64,000 nucleotides of DNA, taken from the NCBI RefSeq assembly GCF_033118175.1, contig NC_083693.1:24272481-24336480 (forward strand). The letters run 5' to 3'. Positions within the stretch are counted from its first letter, which is position 1; each line of letters starts with the position of its first letter. Origin of the DNA: Dama dama (Eukaryota > Chordata > Mammalia > Artiodactyla > Cervidae). Positions 32,104 through 43,814 of the stretch are shown here, piece by piece. Both the position numbers and the translations under genes were made by a program. The notes beneath the pieces were generated by a model that saw nothing but the letters and a program-made list of their open reading frames with translations, had not been told where the DNA came from and did not search any database.

Positions 32104-32316
32104 TGGTTTCCTTGATGGCTCAGAATGGGAAAGAATCTGCTGGCAGCACAGGAGACCTGGGTTCAATGCCTGGATTCGGGAAGATCCCCCAGAGAAGGGA
32201 GTGGCAACCCACTCCAGTATTCTTGCCTGGAGAATCCCATAAACAGAGGAACTTGGCGGGCTACCATTCATAGGGTCGCAGAGTCAATACAACTGAAGTG
32301 ACTTAGCACAGAATGA
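32104..32316 (+). mobile_element. Bov-tA SINE nested in L1
   Basis: Sense: 'ggtttccttgatggctcaga', 'gggttcaatgcctggattcg', 'agtggcaacccactccagta', tail 'caatacaactgaagtgactt'. It inserted exactly at the outer edge of the fold-back arm. Confidence 0.93.
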
Positions 32317-33200
32317 ACATAAATAGGATTTGGCCCATCAATTTAGGAAACACACCCTTCTCCAGTACATGCAGATTACTTACAAAAATTATTTATCTAC
32401 CAGGCCATAAAACAAATCTCAGCAAATACCAAAGGATAAATAACATATAAGTAAAACACATTTTCTGAGCAAAATGTATTAAAGTTAGAAGTTAAATTTT
32501 AAATAAATTCAAAATCCTCATATATGTAGAAATTTAGAAAGGTATTTCTAAATGACACATGAGTTAAATAAAGATTCATAAGTTAAGTAATACTTAGACA
32601 AAACTTCTAGAAAATGACATAAGAGAAAATCTAGGTGAACTTGCATTTGGCAATGATGTTTTAGATAAAACACCAAAAGCATGATCCATAATTTTAAAGA
32701 TTGAGAAGTTGAACTTTATTAAAGTTATACTGACTTTATTAAAGCTTTCTGACAAAAGACTGATACCCAAATACATACAAAGTACTATTAAAATTCAGCA
32801 GTAAAAAAAAATAACCAATCCAATTAAAAAACAGACAAAAGATCTGAACAGACATTTCACCAAAGAAGATATACAGATTGCGAATAAGCATATGAAAAGA
32901 TGCTTTGTATCGTGTCATTAAGAAAGTAGAAACTAAAACAGCAGTTGATAAGTGGCTAAAATCCCAAGTACACCGACAACACCAAATGCTGACCATGATG
33001 TAGAGCAATGTGAACTCTCACCCACTGCTGGTGGGAATGCGAAATAGTACAGCCACTTTGGAAGAGTGTTTGGTGGTTTCTCACAAAACTAAACATACTC
33101 TTATTGTATGGTCCAGCAACTGTTCTTTGTTATTTATACAAAAGAGGTGAAAACTTAAGTTCACACAAAATCGCTGACTATTTACAGTCTCTATATTCAT

Positions 33201-33547
33201 AAGACTCTTGAGAGTCCCTTGGACTTCCAAGAGATCAATGCAGTCCATCCTAAAGGAAATCAACCCTGAATATTCATTGGAAGGACTGATGCTGAAACTG
33301 ATGCTCCAATACTTTGGCCACCTAATGCGAAGAGCTGACTCACTGGAAAAGACCCTGATGCTGGGAAAGATTGAAGGCAGGAGGAGAAGGGGACAAGAGA
33401 GGATGAGAAGGTTGGATGGTATCACCGACTCGATGGACATGAGTTTGAGCAAACTCTGGGAGATGGTGAAGGACAGGAAAGGCTGGCATGCTGCAGTCCA
33501 TAGGGTTGCAAACAGTTGGACATGACTGAGCTACTGAACAACAACAA
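33201..33547 (+). mobile_element. BovB 3' fragment, sense, CAA-type tail
   Basis: 'aagactcttgagagtccctt', 'gaatattcattggaaggact', 'gccacctaatgcgaagagct', 'gactcgatggacatgagttt', ending 'gagctactgaacaacaacaa'. A 105-codon frame through it is BovB C-terminal sequence. Nested in the old L1. Confidence 0.94.
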
Positions 33548-33589
33548 ATACTCATAACTGCTGAAGCTTGGAACCAATTAAGATGTCCT

Positions 33590-33875
33590 AGGACTTCCCT
33601 GGTTGGTCCACCTTGTTAAGAATCCACCTAGCAATGCAAGGGACACCGGTTCGATCTCTGGTCAGGGAACTAAGATCCAACATCCCATGCAGCCACTAAA
33701 CCCTAGCACTGCCACTGCAGCTACTCAGCCTGCGTGCTCTGGGGTCTGGATGCCACAATTAGAGAGCCTGTGCGCCACAACTCAGGGGTCCGTGCACAGC
33801 AATGAGAGAGCACCCACCATGTAACAAGGATCCCATGTGTTGCAACTAAGACACGACACAGCCAAAAAGGAGAAA
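33590..33875 (+). mobile_element. CHR-2-type SINE, full length, with 10-bp target duplication
   Basis: Head 'ggacttccctggttggtcca', B-box-like 'ggttcgatctctggtcaggg', body 'gcagccactaaaccctagca', 'gctctggggtctggatgcca', and 3' end 'aagacacgacacagccaaaa'. Flanked by 'aagatgtcct' (33580-33589 and 33876-33885) in L1 sequence. The best CHR copy in the window. Confidence 0.92.
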
Positions 33876-34465
33876 AAGATGTCCTTCAATAGGTGAATGG
33901 GTAAAGAAACCTTGATATGTTCATGCTGTGGAATATTATCCAGCAAAACATAAATAAATAAATGTGCTATCAAGCCAGGAAATGACATGGAGGAGCAGTG
34001 CATATTGATAAGTGAAAGAAGTCAATCTGAAAAGGCCCCACACTGGATGGTTCTAACTACATGACATTCTGGAAAAGACAAAGTTATGGAGGTGGAAAAA
34101 GGATTAGTGGTTGCCAGAGTTCAGAAGGAGGAAGAGAAGGACAACTGATGGAACACAGGGTCGTGAAACTAGTCTATATGAGGTAATGGTGGATACATGT
34201 CATTATACATTTTTCAAAACCCACAAAATGTACAACACAAAAAGTGAACCCTAGTGTCAGCTATGAACTTTACTTAATAATGTATCAATATTGGTTCAGC
34301 AATTGTAACAAAAGCATCACCCTAAAGCAAGATGTTAATAATAGCGGAAATTGTGTGTGGGATGGGGAATTAAGTATATAAGGAAACTCTATGTACTCTC
34401 CATTCAGTTTTTCTGTAAATCTGTAACTGCTTTCAAAAATAAAGTCCGCTAATTTTTAAAAAAAA

Positions 34466-34909
34466 TTACATCTGAAGCATATGTCACATTTCTATTAGAC
34501 AGCACTGGTATAAAGTCTCTAGTCAGTGTAATAACAAATTAAATATGTAAAAATTAGAAAGGAATAAATAAAATTTTTACTTTATTGATAATATAATTAT
34601 CTATATAACCTCTCCCAAAAACCATAGACGAATTATTGGAAGTAATAGGACAGTTGATGAAGTTGGAAGTACAGAAAATCACAACACAGAAGTGAATTTT
34701 TATTCTACTCTGAGGAACAATTAGAAAATGTAATGAAAAGAATATTCTGCTTAAAAGGATGACAAAAATTTAGCATAGTTTTTTTTTCCTGAGAGCCATT
34801 GAAGAAGACTAGAATAATATAGAGATATACCATCTTTGCGTGTAGAAAGCCTTAGCATCAAAAAGATGCCAACTTTATTAGCTGTTGTCATTCTTGATCT
34901 CTGAATATA
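34466..34909. other. Unassigned AT-rich sequence
   Basis: No recognised repeat or gene. Confidence 0.4.
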
Positions 34910-34917
34910 TGACTGGT

Positions 34918-35132
34918 TGTTGTTGTTGTTCAGTCACCAAGTTGTGTATGACTCTTGGGACCCCAGGGACTGCAGCCCACCGGGTTCTTCTGTCCACAGA
35001 ATTTTCCCAGCAAAAATACTGGAGTGGGTTGCGATTTCCTTCTCCAGAAGATCTTCCTGACCAGGGATCGAACCCACATCTCCTGCATTGGCCGGCAGAC
35101 TCTTCACCACGGAGCCAGCAGGGAAGCCCATG
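34918..35132 (-). mobile_element. Bov-tA SINE, antisense, GTT-type tail
   Basis: The tail at the left is 'tgttgttgttgttcagtcac', followed by core 'aaaaatactggagtgggttg' and head complement 'ggagccagcagggaagccc'. Short flanking duplication 'tgactggt' (34910-34917 and 35133-35140). Confidence 0.94.
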
Positions 35133-35164
35133 TGACTGGTACTGTTTGGTTATTTTCAACATGC

Positions 35165-35320
35165 TAGTATGTACAGTTAATTCTTATAAGATTATCTTTA
35201 TTTTACAAATGATTGATACTCAGTAAGATTAAGGAATTAATACAAGGATGGATATACAGTGCTGGCAAGTGGCTGAGCTAAGAGAATATCTAGGTCTGAC
35301 TCAAGAGACTACACTCTTGT
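35165..35320 (-). mobile_element. MIR SINE fragment, antisense
   Basis: 'ttataagattatctttattt', 'caaatgattgatactcagta', 'ctggcaagtggctgagctaa', 'atctaggtctgactcaagag'. MIR core in reverse, diverged. Confidence 0.6.
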
Positions 35321-35394
35321 TTCAAGAAATCTGCCTTGGATTCTTAACATGCTTTTGCAAAGGTAGAAACAAGGCTCTCATCCTTCATTTCACT

Positions 35395-36295
35395 CCCCAT
35401 CTCCCCCACAGCCAATATTCCTCAATTCTGTCAATTTTGCCTCCTCATATTTTCCAAATTTTTCATTGCTCTCCATCCTACATGAGAATAACTTTTATTA
35501 AATTAAATCTTCATCTCTTGCCCATAAATACAACATTTTCTAATGAGTTCCTAACCTATTTATCCTCTATGTTATAGCCAGAGTGACCTGAAATCCAAAT
35601 TTGATCATCGGCATGAAACCTTTTAGCACCATCCCACTGTACTCAAGGCTTCCCAGGGGGTGCTGTTGGTAAAGAATCCACCTGCCAATGCAGGAGACGC
35701 AAGAGATGCAGTTTCAATCCCTGGGTCAAGATCTCCTGGAGTAGGAAATGGCAACCCACTCCAGTATTCTTACCTGGAAAATTCCATGGACAAGAGGAGA
35801 CTGGCGGGCCACAGTCTATGAGGTCGCAAAGAGTTGGACATGATTGAGCATGCATGCACATTTTACTCAAGATAGAAATTTCTTAACAAATGGTTTCATG
35901 GCAATTCTAGGCACTTCTAGCTCAAAAATATGTCTCTAACCTCATGTCTAGTTGCTCCACTCTGGAGCTTTCATGATCTTCCTTATTTGTATTAAGCTAT
36001 CTCTCGCTTCAACATCCATTTATTTTCCTTTTTCCCTGCTTCTCATAACTCCTACTTCTCTAGTTTCCAGTGTTTACCCCTTTAGGTTCTCAACAGAAAT
36101 CCTCCGGCATTAGCCTAGGGATAACATCCTTCAGAAAGTCCTCTTTAATGCCTCAACTTCCAAGAAAACCCATCTTCACTTTTGCTCTCATCTCACTGTT
36201 TTGTAATTCATTGTTAACTTTATCACACGCCCACTAGACTTAGCTTCATGAAGGCAGAGACCCTGACTGGCACACAGTAAGAGCTAAATACTTTG
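35395..36295 (+). mobile_element. L2-type LINE 3' end, split by Bov-tA
   Basis: 'tagccagagtgacctgaaat', 'aaatttgatcatcggcatga', then after the SINE 'cttcagaaagtcctctttaa', 'tagacttagcttcatgaagg', 'gactggcacacagtaagagc'. This is the classic L2 terminal order. No intact frame. Confidence 0.7.
35648..35863 (+). mobile_element. Bov-tA SINE with 8-bp target duplication
   Basis: Sense with 'aatccacctgccaatgcagg', 'ggaaatggcaacccactcca' and tail 'gttggacatgattgagcatg'. Flanked by 'tactcaag' (35640-35647 and 35864-35871) inside the L2 3' end. Confidence 0.95.
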
Positions 36296-37811
36296 ATGTT
36301 AATTTTTTTAGGTTTCACTTACAGACCAACGGAGTACCAGTTACATGCTGAAAGGAAGATGTCACAGTTGATAATACATATAACCATTAATACTATATTG
36401 CCTTAATCTGGTAGGTCATTAGTAAGTAGGCATTAAGGAAATGTACTAAAAAATGTAAAGTCTACAAGGAGTCAGAGCCCAAGATAATATTAGTAATGAC
36501 TGATAATCGTTCAAGATGATATTGATAAAACCCCAACAGCATATGAAAGAGAGACTGAATGAGCAACTCAGAATTTTTCAGGACATTAAATCAAGGGAAT
36601 TTTCCAGTCTCTGATTCTGACAAAGAGATTTAGAATTAAGGCAGCCTTCACTGCCAGAATAATGAAAATAAAGAGTTGCAATCATTGTTAGCCATATTAT
36701 CTGTGGTTCCTGCCTCAGAAAAGCTTCATGAGACACTAAAAATAAAAGAAAACACATTGGGCTGTCAGATTCAAGGGCTTCCCATGGAGAAGATGAATGC
36801 CTGGGACACCGTGGGAAGGTCTGGGGAGAGGACTTATGAATACCTGGATGACTGACAGGAAGTGGTTAGAGCATTTCCCCCTGACATCTGCATTGCATTT
36901 AGCCTCATTATATCGAGTTTTATGAGGATAAAAGGCTGACGAGGTATTGTAGAAAATTGGGTGGCATTTCTGGATTTAAATGTGTGTGTGTATGTGTGTG
37001 TTTTTAAAGGAACTCATATGGGGACATTTCTCAGCCTATTCATCTCTTTGTTAACACTGGAAAAATGTATTTGGCTTAAGTATTATAAACTACAAAATGG
37101 AAAATTTCAACCACTATCATTTGGAGAACAGACAGCATTTAAAAATCGGCATTGTTTCTTTGTGCCCAAGAAAGAATCTGATTGAAGCACACTCCTGGGT
37201 GTTTTTCTAAATTCTTACATTGCTCACTCCTTCATAAGAAGCTGCTGCTTCCTAGAAATGGAGAGAGGAGGTTTGGGCTAAGCTTATTTTCCTTCAAGCC
37301 TGATACCCTGATGTATTCAAATTAAAACCTTCAGGCCAGATCCAAAAATGTAATCCAGTGGTGAGAGTACATCAGCAAAAACAAAACAATTGAGAGTTTC
37401 ATTCTTTTGGATTTTCTCTCTCATAAAAGAAAAAGTTAACAATGAAAACACATATTTTGTTTCACGGATCCTTGTGCTTGTAATGTTAAATGAACGCTTT
37501 AAATTGGAAACTCTTAGTATATATAATGATGTTACTCAACTGTAGATATAAAATGCAGGTGAATCTGAGGCTGCTTGGTGGAGGTTTTAGGAATATAAGA
37601 AAATTCATTGTTCTCTTGCAGTCTCCCTTTCCTTCTCTATAAAAGTGGCAATTATCTAAGTAGCTATTTAAGAATTTTATTATGTTGTATTGATTTGAAT
37701 TCAATTACATTCATTTACATTATAAACTAAAGAAATTGTGAAAAAACAATTGTGTTCTAAAAACCAGTTGGAAAATATGACATAAAAAGATTCCGTGAAA
37801 ATAGCAAACTG
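36296..37811. other. Unassigned non-coding sequence
   Basis: About 1.5 kb without a recognised repeat, one of the longest repeat-free stretches. A short (TG)n lies near 36981-37001. The 74- and 72-codon frames are AT-rich and lack domains. Confidence 0.4.
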
Positions 37812-38122
37812 TGTTGTTGTTCAGTTACTAAGTCGTATCTGACTCTTTGCAACCCCACAGACTGCAGCACACCAGACTCCTCTGTCCTCCACTCTCTCCC
37901 AGAGATTGCTCAAGTTCATGTCCATTGAGTCAGTGATGCTATCTAACCGCCTGATCCTCTGCCACCCTCATCTCCTTTTGCCTTCAATCTTTCCCAGCAT
38001 CGTGTTCTTTTCCAATGAGTTGACTCTTCTCATCAGGTGTTGAGAGCTTCAGTTTTAGCATCAGTCCCTGAATATTCAGGATTGATTTCCTTTTGGACTG
38101 ACTGACTGGTTTGATCTCAAGA
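37812..38122 (-). mobile_element. BovB 3' fragment, antisense, GTT-type tail
   Basis: 'tgttgttcagttactaagtc', 'cactctctcccagagattgc', 'ctttcccagcatcgtgttct', ending at 'tttggactgactgactggtt' with a small local repetition. Diverged and short. Confidence 0.9.
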
Positions 38123-38139
38123 GAATACTTATAAAGCTT

Positions 38140-38560
38140 GAGGAAAGTAACACAGACCTATGTGAAGAAAATTATTAAACCCTACTATAGTCATGAAACA
38201 ACATCTAAGAAAAAGGAGATGCAAATTATATTTCTGGATGGAAATACTCAATATTAAAAAGTATATAGTTCAAGTTGATTTGTAAATTCAGTTCAAGTCT
38301 AATAAGAATCCCAATGGGATGTTTCATAAAATTTAAGTAACTCTATCTTTTATCTGGAGGAGTCAATAGACAGAATTAGCCAAGGTGTTTCAAAAATAAA
38401 CTTCTGTATTAATAAAACCACTCTCATTATTTACAAAAAGATAGATGAACAAATCAACAGATGAAGCTAAAAATCCAAGAAACAGACTCATGTATACTTG
38501 AAACTTAGCATAAGATAAAAATGGCAATTCAATTTTAATTCAAAATTGATAACTTATTGA
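38140..38560 (+). mobile_element. Old L1 ORF2 fragment (tentative)
   Basis: Weak ordered similarity to L1 ORF2: 'ggaaatactcaatattaaaa', 'agaatcccaatgggatgttt', 'gaattagccaaggtgtttca', 'aatccaagaaacagactcat'. Disrupted by many stops. Boundaries approximate. Confidence 0.5.
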
Positions 38561-41259
38561 ATCAATTCAGTTCAGTTGCTCAGTCTTGTCTGACTCTTTG
38601 TGACCCCAAGGACTGAAGCAAGCCAGGCTTCCCTGTCCATCACCAACTGCTGGAGCTTGCTCAAACTTATGTCCATTGAGTCGGAAATACCATCCAACCG
38701 TCTCATCCATCCTCTGTCATCCCCTTATCCTCCAGCCTTCAATCTTACACAGGATCAGAGTCTTTGCCAATGAGTCAGTCCTTCGCATGAGGTGGCCAAA
38801 GTATTGGAGTTTCAGCTTCAGCATCAGTCCTTCCAATGAATATTCAGGAATGATTTCCTTTAGAATTCACTGGTTGTATCTCCTTGCAGTCTAAGGGACT
38901 CTCAAGAGTCTTCTCCAACACCACAGTTCAAAAGTATAATTTCTTTGGCACTCAGCTTTCTTTATAGTCCAACTCTCATATTCATACATGACTATTGGAA
39001 AAACCATAGCTTTGACTAGATGGACCTTTGTTGGCAAAGTAATGTCTGCTTTTTAATATGCTTTGTAAGTTGGTCATAACTTTTCTTCCAAGGAGCAAGC
39101 ATCTTTTAATTTCATGGCTGCAGTCACCATCTGCAGTGATTTTGGAGACCCCCCCAAATAAAGTCTGCCACTGTTTCCATTGTTTCCCCATCTATTTCCC
39201 ATGAAGTGATGGGACCAGATGCCATGATCTTATTTTTCTGAATGTTGAGTTTTAAGCCAACTTTTTCACTCTCCTCTTTCACTTTCATCAAGAGGCTCTT
39301 TAGTTCTTCTCTTTCTATCATATGGGTAGTGTCATCTGCTTATCTGAGGTTATGGATATTTCTCCTGGAAATCTTAATTCCAGCTTGTGCTTCATCCAGT
39401 CTGACATTTTGCAGGATGTACTCTTCATGTAAGTTAAATAAGTAGGGTGACAATATACAGCCTTGATGTACTCCTTTCCCAATTTGGAACCAGTCCATTG
39501 TTCCACATCCAGTTCTAACTGTTGCTTCTTGACCTGCACACAGATTTCTCAGGAGGCAGGTCAGGTGGTCTGGTATTCCTATCTCCTTAAGAATTTACCA
39601 CAGTTTATTGTGATCCACAAAGTCAAAGGCTTTGGCATTGTCAATAAGGCAGAAGTAGATGTTTTTCTGGAACTCGCTTGCTTTTTTGATGATCCAGCAG
39701 ATGTTGGCAATTTGATCTCTGGTTTCTCTGCCTTCTCTAAATCCAACTTGAACATCTAGAAGTTCTCTTTTCACGTACTGTTGAAGCCTGGTTTGGAGAA
39801 TTTTGAGCATTACTTTGCTAGTGTGTGAGATCAGTGCAATTGCCCAGTAGTTTGAACATTCTTTGGCATTTCCTTTCTTTGGGATTGGAATGAAAACTGA
39901 CATTTTCCAGTCCTGTGGCCACTACTAAGTTTTCCAAATTTGCTTTCATATTGAGTGTAGCACTTTCACAGCATCATCTTTTATGATTTGAAATAGTTCA
40001 ACTGGAATTCCATCATCTGCATTAGCTTTGTTCATAGTGATGCTTCCTAAGGCTCACTTGACTTTGCATTCCAGGATGTCTGGCTATAGGTGAGTGATCA
40101 CACCATTGTGGTTATCTGGGTCATGAAGATCTTTTTTGTATAGTTCTTCTGTGTATTCCTGCCACCTCTTCTTAATATCTTCTTCTGTTAGGCCCATACC
40201 ATTTTTGTCCTTTATTGAGCCCATCTTTGCATGACATGTTCCCTTGGTATCTCTAATTTTCTTGAAAGAGATCTCTAGTCTTTCCCATTCTATTATTTTC
40301 TTCTATTTGTTTGCATTGATCACTGAGGAAGGCTTTCTTATCTCTCCTTGCTACTCTTTGGAACTCTTCATGCAAATGGGAATATCTTTCCTTTTCTCCT
40401 TTGCCTTTAGTTTCTCTTCTTTTCTGAGTTATTTGTAAGGCCTCCTTAGACAACCATTTTGCCTTTTTGCATTTCTTTTTCTTGGGGATGGTCTTGATCA
40501 CTGCCTCTTGTACAATGTCACAAACCTCCATTCATAGTTCATCAGGTACTCTGTCTATCAGATCTGATCCCTTGATTCTATTTGTTACTTCTATTGTATA
40601 ATCGTAAGGGATTTGATTTAGGTTATACCTGAATGGTCTAATGATTTTCCCACTTTCTTCAATTTAAGTCTGAATTTGGCAATAAAGAGTTCATGATCTG
40701 AGCTGCAGTCAGCTCCTGGTCTTGTTTTGCTGACTGTATAGAGCCTCTCCATCTTTGGCTGCAAAGAATATAATCTATCTGATTTCAGTGTTGACCATCT
40801 GGTGATGTCCATGTGTAGAGTCTTCTCTTGTGTTGTTGGAAGAGGGTGTTTGCTATGACCAGTGCATTCTCTTGGCAAAACTATGTTAGCCTTTAACCTG
40901 CTTCACTTTGTATTCCAAGGTCAAATTTGCCCCTTACTCCTGGTATCTCTTGACTTCCTACTTTTGCATTCCAGTCCCCTATAATGAAAAGGACATCTTT
41001 TTTTGGTGTTAGCTCTAGAAGATCTTGTAGGTCTTAATAGAACCATTCAACTTCAGTTTCTTCAGCACTACTGGTTGGAGCATAGACTTGGATTACTATA
41101 ATATTGAATAGTTTGCCTTCAAAATGAACAGAGATTATTCTATCATTTTTAAGATTGTATCTAAGTACTGCATTTTGGACTCTTGTTGATTATGATGGCT
41201 ACTCCAATTCTTCTAAGGGATTCTTGCCACTGTAGTAGATATAATGGTCATCTGAGTTA
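38561..41259 (-). mobile_element. Longest BovB LINE, antisense, about 2.7 kb
   Basis: Antisense BovB from the TGAACT-type tail ('attcagttcagttgctcag', left) through the C-terminal region, the reverse transcriptase (RT pieces at 39318-39539 and 39595-39903) and the linker (40253-40531, with 'AKWLSKEALQITQKRRE'). The end of the endonuclease domain (40618-40878, with 'HPLPTTQEKTLHMDIT') and beyond also survive. Full-length BovB is about 3.2 kb, so only the 5' end is lost. The catalytic Tyr codon of YADD is a stop (TAA on the minus strand, 39340-39342). Multiple frameshifts. Not active. Confidence 0.95.
39595..40878 (-). pseudogene. BovB endonuclease-RT polyprotein remnant
   Basis: The only copy here that keeps part of the apurinic-type endonuclease and the EN-RT linker. 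Minus-strand order: 'CSSDHELFIAKFRLKLKKVG' (the SDH-type motif near the endonuclease end), the lysine-rich linker, then 'SVFIPIPKKGNAKECSNYWA' and 'RETRDQIANICWIIKKASEF' of the RT fingers. Frames are broken between each block. In an intact BovB, the endonuclease nicks target DNA and the RT primes from the nick. Confidence 0.88.
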
Positions 41260-41522
41260 AATATATAGTTCATGGAATTCTCCAGGCCAGAATACTGGAG
41301 TGGGTAGCCTTTCCCTTCTCTATGGGATCTTTCCAACGCAGGGATTGAACCCAGGTCTCCCGCATTGCAGGCAGATTCTTAACCAGCTGAGCCACAAGGG
41401 AAGCCCAAGAATACTGGAGTGGGTAGCCTATCCCTTCTCCAGTGGATCTTCCTGACCTAGGAATCAAACCAGGGCTTTCTGCATTGCAAGCAGATTCTTT
41501 ACCAACTGAGTTATTTGGGAAA
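41260..41522 (-). mobile_element. Bov-A2 SINE, antisense, missing its 3' end
   Basis: Two A-units: the first from 'catggaattctccaggccag' to 'ctgagccacaagggaagccc', the second from 'aagaatactggagtgggtag' to 'caactgagttatttgggaa'. The tail-proximal part normally read as 'gtcgtgtccgactctttgc' is absent, and BovB sequence begins there instead. Confidence 0.9.
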
Positions 41523-41701
41523 CAAAATACCAAGACAATTTCTTGAAACTGCTAAACTTGAGAATGAAACATAAATCTTCCAACCAACCAGATTGAAAAC
41601 TCCTGTCACATCAAGGAGAAAAAGTCCAAGTTGACCTCATATTTCTTCACCAAAAACAGCCAATACCAGGTAACAATGGAGTGATATTTAACAAGACCCA
41701 A

Positions 41702-41905
41702 GTAAAGAAACTGCGTATCAGTGCAGGAGACTTAAGAGATGTGGGTTCAATTCCTGGGTTGGAAAGATTTCCTGGAGGAGGACATGTCAACCCATTCCAG
41801 TATTCTTGCCTAGAGAATTCCATGGACAGAGGAGCCTGGGGAGCCATAATCCGTGGGGTCATGCAGAGTCAGACACAACTGAAGCAACTTAGCACAAATA
41901 CACAT
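41702..41905 (+). mobile_element. Bov-tA SINE, diverged 5' end
   Basis: 'gagatgtgggttcaattcct', 'ggaggaggacatgtcaaccc', 'gaattccatggacagaggag', tail 'gacacaactgaagcaactta'. The head left of 41720 is strongly altered, so the A box is probably lost. Confidence 0.9.
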
Positions 41906-41954
41906 GCAAGGAAAAAAAGGTATAAGAACTGATTGAAACCATAAATGATATGAA

Positions 41955-43165
41955 ATTAAAAGAATTATGAGATATAAACTACTGTGCATAAAGTAAGCAA
42001 CAAAGATATTGATACATTGTACAGCAGAGGGAAACACAGCCATTATTTTACAATAACTTTATTTTTTTTTATTCCATTTATTTTTATTAGTTGGAGGCTA
42101 ATTACTTTACAATATTGTAGTGGTTTTTACCATACATTGACATGAATCAGCCATGGATTTACATGTATTCCCCATCCCGATCCCCACTCCCACCTCCCTC
42201 TCCACCCGATTCCTCTGGGTCTTCCCAGTGCACCAGGCCGGAGCACTTGTCTCATGCATCCCACCTGGGCTGGTGATCTGTTTCACCCTAGATAATATAC
42301 ATGTTTTGATGCTGTTCTCTTGAAACATCCCACCCTCACTTTCTCCCACAGAGTCCAAAAGTCTGTTCTGTACATCTGTGTCTCTTTTTCTATTTTGCAT
42401 ATAGGGTTATCGTTACCATCTTTCTAAATTCCATATATATGCGTTAATATACTGTAATGGTCTTTATCTTTCTGGCTTACTTCACTCTGTATAATGGGCT
42501 CCAGTTTCATCCATCTCATTAGAACTGATTCAAATGAATTCTTTTTAATGGCTGAGTAATATTCCATGGTGTATATGTACCACAGCTTCCTTATCCATTC
42601 ATCTGCTGATGGGCATCTAGGTTGCTTCCATGCCCTGGCTATTATAAACAGTGCTGCGATGAACATTGGGGTGCACGTGTCTCTTTCAGATCTGGTTTCC
42701 TTGGTGTGTATGCCCAGAAGTGGGATTGCTGGGTCATATGGCAGTTCTATTTCCAGTTTTTTTAAGGAATCTCCACACTGTTCTCCATAGCGGCTGTACT
42801 AGTTTGCATTCCCACCAACAGTGTCAGAGGGTTCCCTTTTCTCCACACCCTCTCCAGCATTTATTGCTTGTAGACCCTTGGATAGCAGCCATCCTGACTG
42901 GCGTGTAATGGTACCTCATTGTGGTTTTGATTTGCATTTCTCTGATAATGAGTGATGTTGAGCATCTTTTCATGTGTTTGTTAGCCATCTGTATGTCTTC
43001 TTTGGAGAAATGTCTGTTTAGTTCTTTGGCCCAGTTTTTGATTGGGTCATTTATTTTACAATAACTTTAAATGGAATATAATCTATAAAAATATTGAATC
43101 ACTGTGTTGTACACTTAAAATGAATATAATATTGTAAAGCAACTATTACTTCAATGGAAAAAAAA
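41955..43165 (+). mobile_element. Old L1 3' end, interrupted by a younger L1
   Basis: The pieces 41955-42061 ('aattatgagatataaactac', 'tgatacattgtacagcagag') and 43070-43165 ('atattgaatcactgtgttgt', 'acttaaaatgaatataatat', A-run at the end) read straight through if the inserted L1 is removed. Confidence 0.75.
42062..43050 (-). mobile_element. Young L1 (L1-BT type), antisense, with 19-bp target duplication
   Basis: 5'-truncated insertion of about 1 kb. The poly(A) tail appears as a T-run at the left, then the 3' UTR, then ORF2 C-terminal sequence with the classic 'KLWYIYTMEYYSAIKKN' block on the minus strand (within 42424-42666). The ends are defined by a perfect 19-bp duplication 'ttattttacaataacttta' at 42043-42061 and 43051-43069. 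The sequence is close to expectation and the duplication unmutated, both signs of a recent event. It lacks ORF1, the endonuclease and the RT core, so it is dead on arrival. Confidence 0.97.
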
Positions 43166-43814
43166 TGTCTGAGAAAAACTAATCTTACTACCTTACTCAG
43201 ACTTATTATAGTATTACTTAAAATTTTATTATATTTGTATAGTAAATATAGTCACAAGGGTTAAAAATCTAAATTACAATAAGTTTTGCTTCCACTACTT
43301 TTTCCATCAATTTTATTCTACTTTCATTTTGGGAACTTTTGTGAGTTTTAAAAACTCTTTCCAGTATTTTTTTATGTGAAATCAATAAATGCAACAGTCA
43401 TTTTTATTTTACCCCTCTCAGCCATAAAATGTAGCCGTCTATACACATTTTTGGCACCTTGCATTTTTTGCATGATTGTTTATGTTAAAGATATTTCCAT
43501 ATCAGTACATATGGAATCTTCATTCCTATTTCATACCTGTGCATCATTGCATAAGCACATGGACCAGACACTTTTTTAAAAAGAGAATTTAAAATTTTAT
43601 AAAAGTTAGCCTTCCTCTCTGTGAAGACGATTCATGTCTCCAATTAATTAGGTCTTATTTTCTCTCAATAAAATTTTGCTAGAAATCAAGTATGCATCTA
43701 TTGGCTTACCTATTCTAAGGCGCTTGTTATTTTTTATGCTGTTGTGAATGATATCTTTCCCAAAAAACTGCCCTATTGGGGTAGAATTAACCTATTAAAA
43801 GCTGTAGATATTTA
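43166..43814. other. Unassigned AT-rich sequence
   Basis: May hold a very old L1 piece at 43500-43560, but the match is too weak to call. Confidence 0.35.

Larger units (their letters stand above)
31740..34465 (+). mobile_element. Old L1 (ORF2 to 3' end), interrupted by three later elements
   Basis: Collinear but heavily decayed L1 pieces. Endonuclease-region sequence lies at 31760-31990 and mid-ORF2 at 32330-33190 ('accaggccataaaacaaatc', 'gaacagacatttcaccaaag', 'agcatatgaaaagatgcttt', 'ccactgctggtgggaatgcg'). ORF2 end and 3' UTR lie at 33880-34460 ('aataggtgaatgggtaaaga', 'ctggaaaagacaaagttatg'). Insertions of Bov-tA (32104-32316), BovB (33201-33547) and CHR (33590-33875) interrupt it. A fold-back copy lies at 31888-32102. 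Confidence 0.8.
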
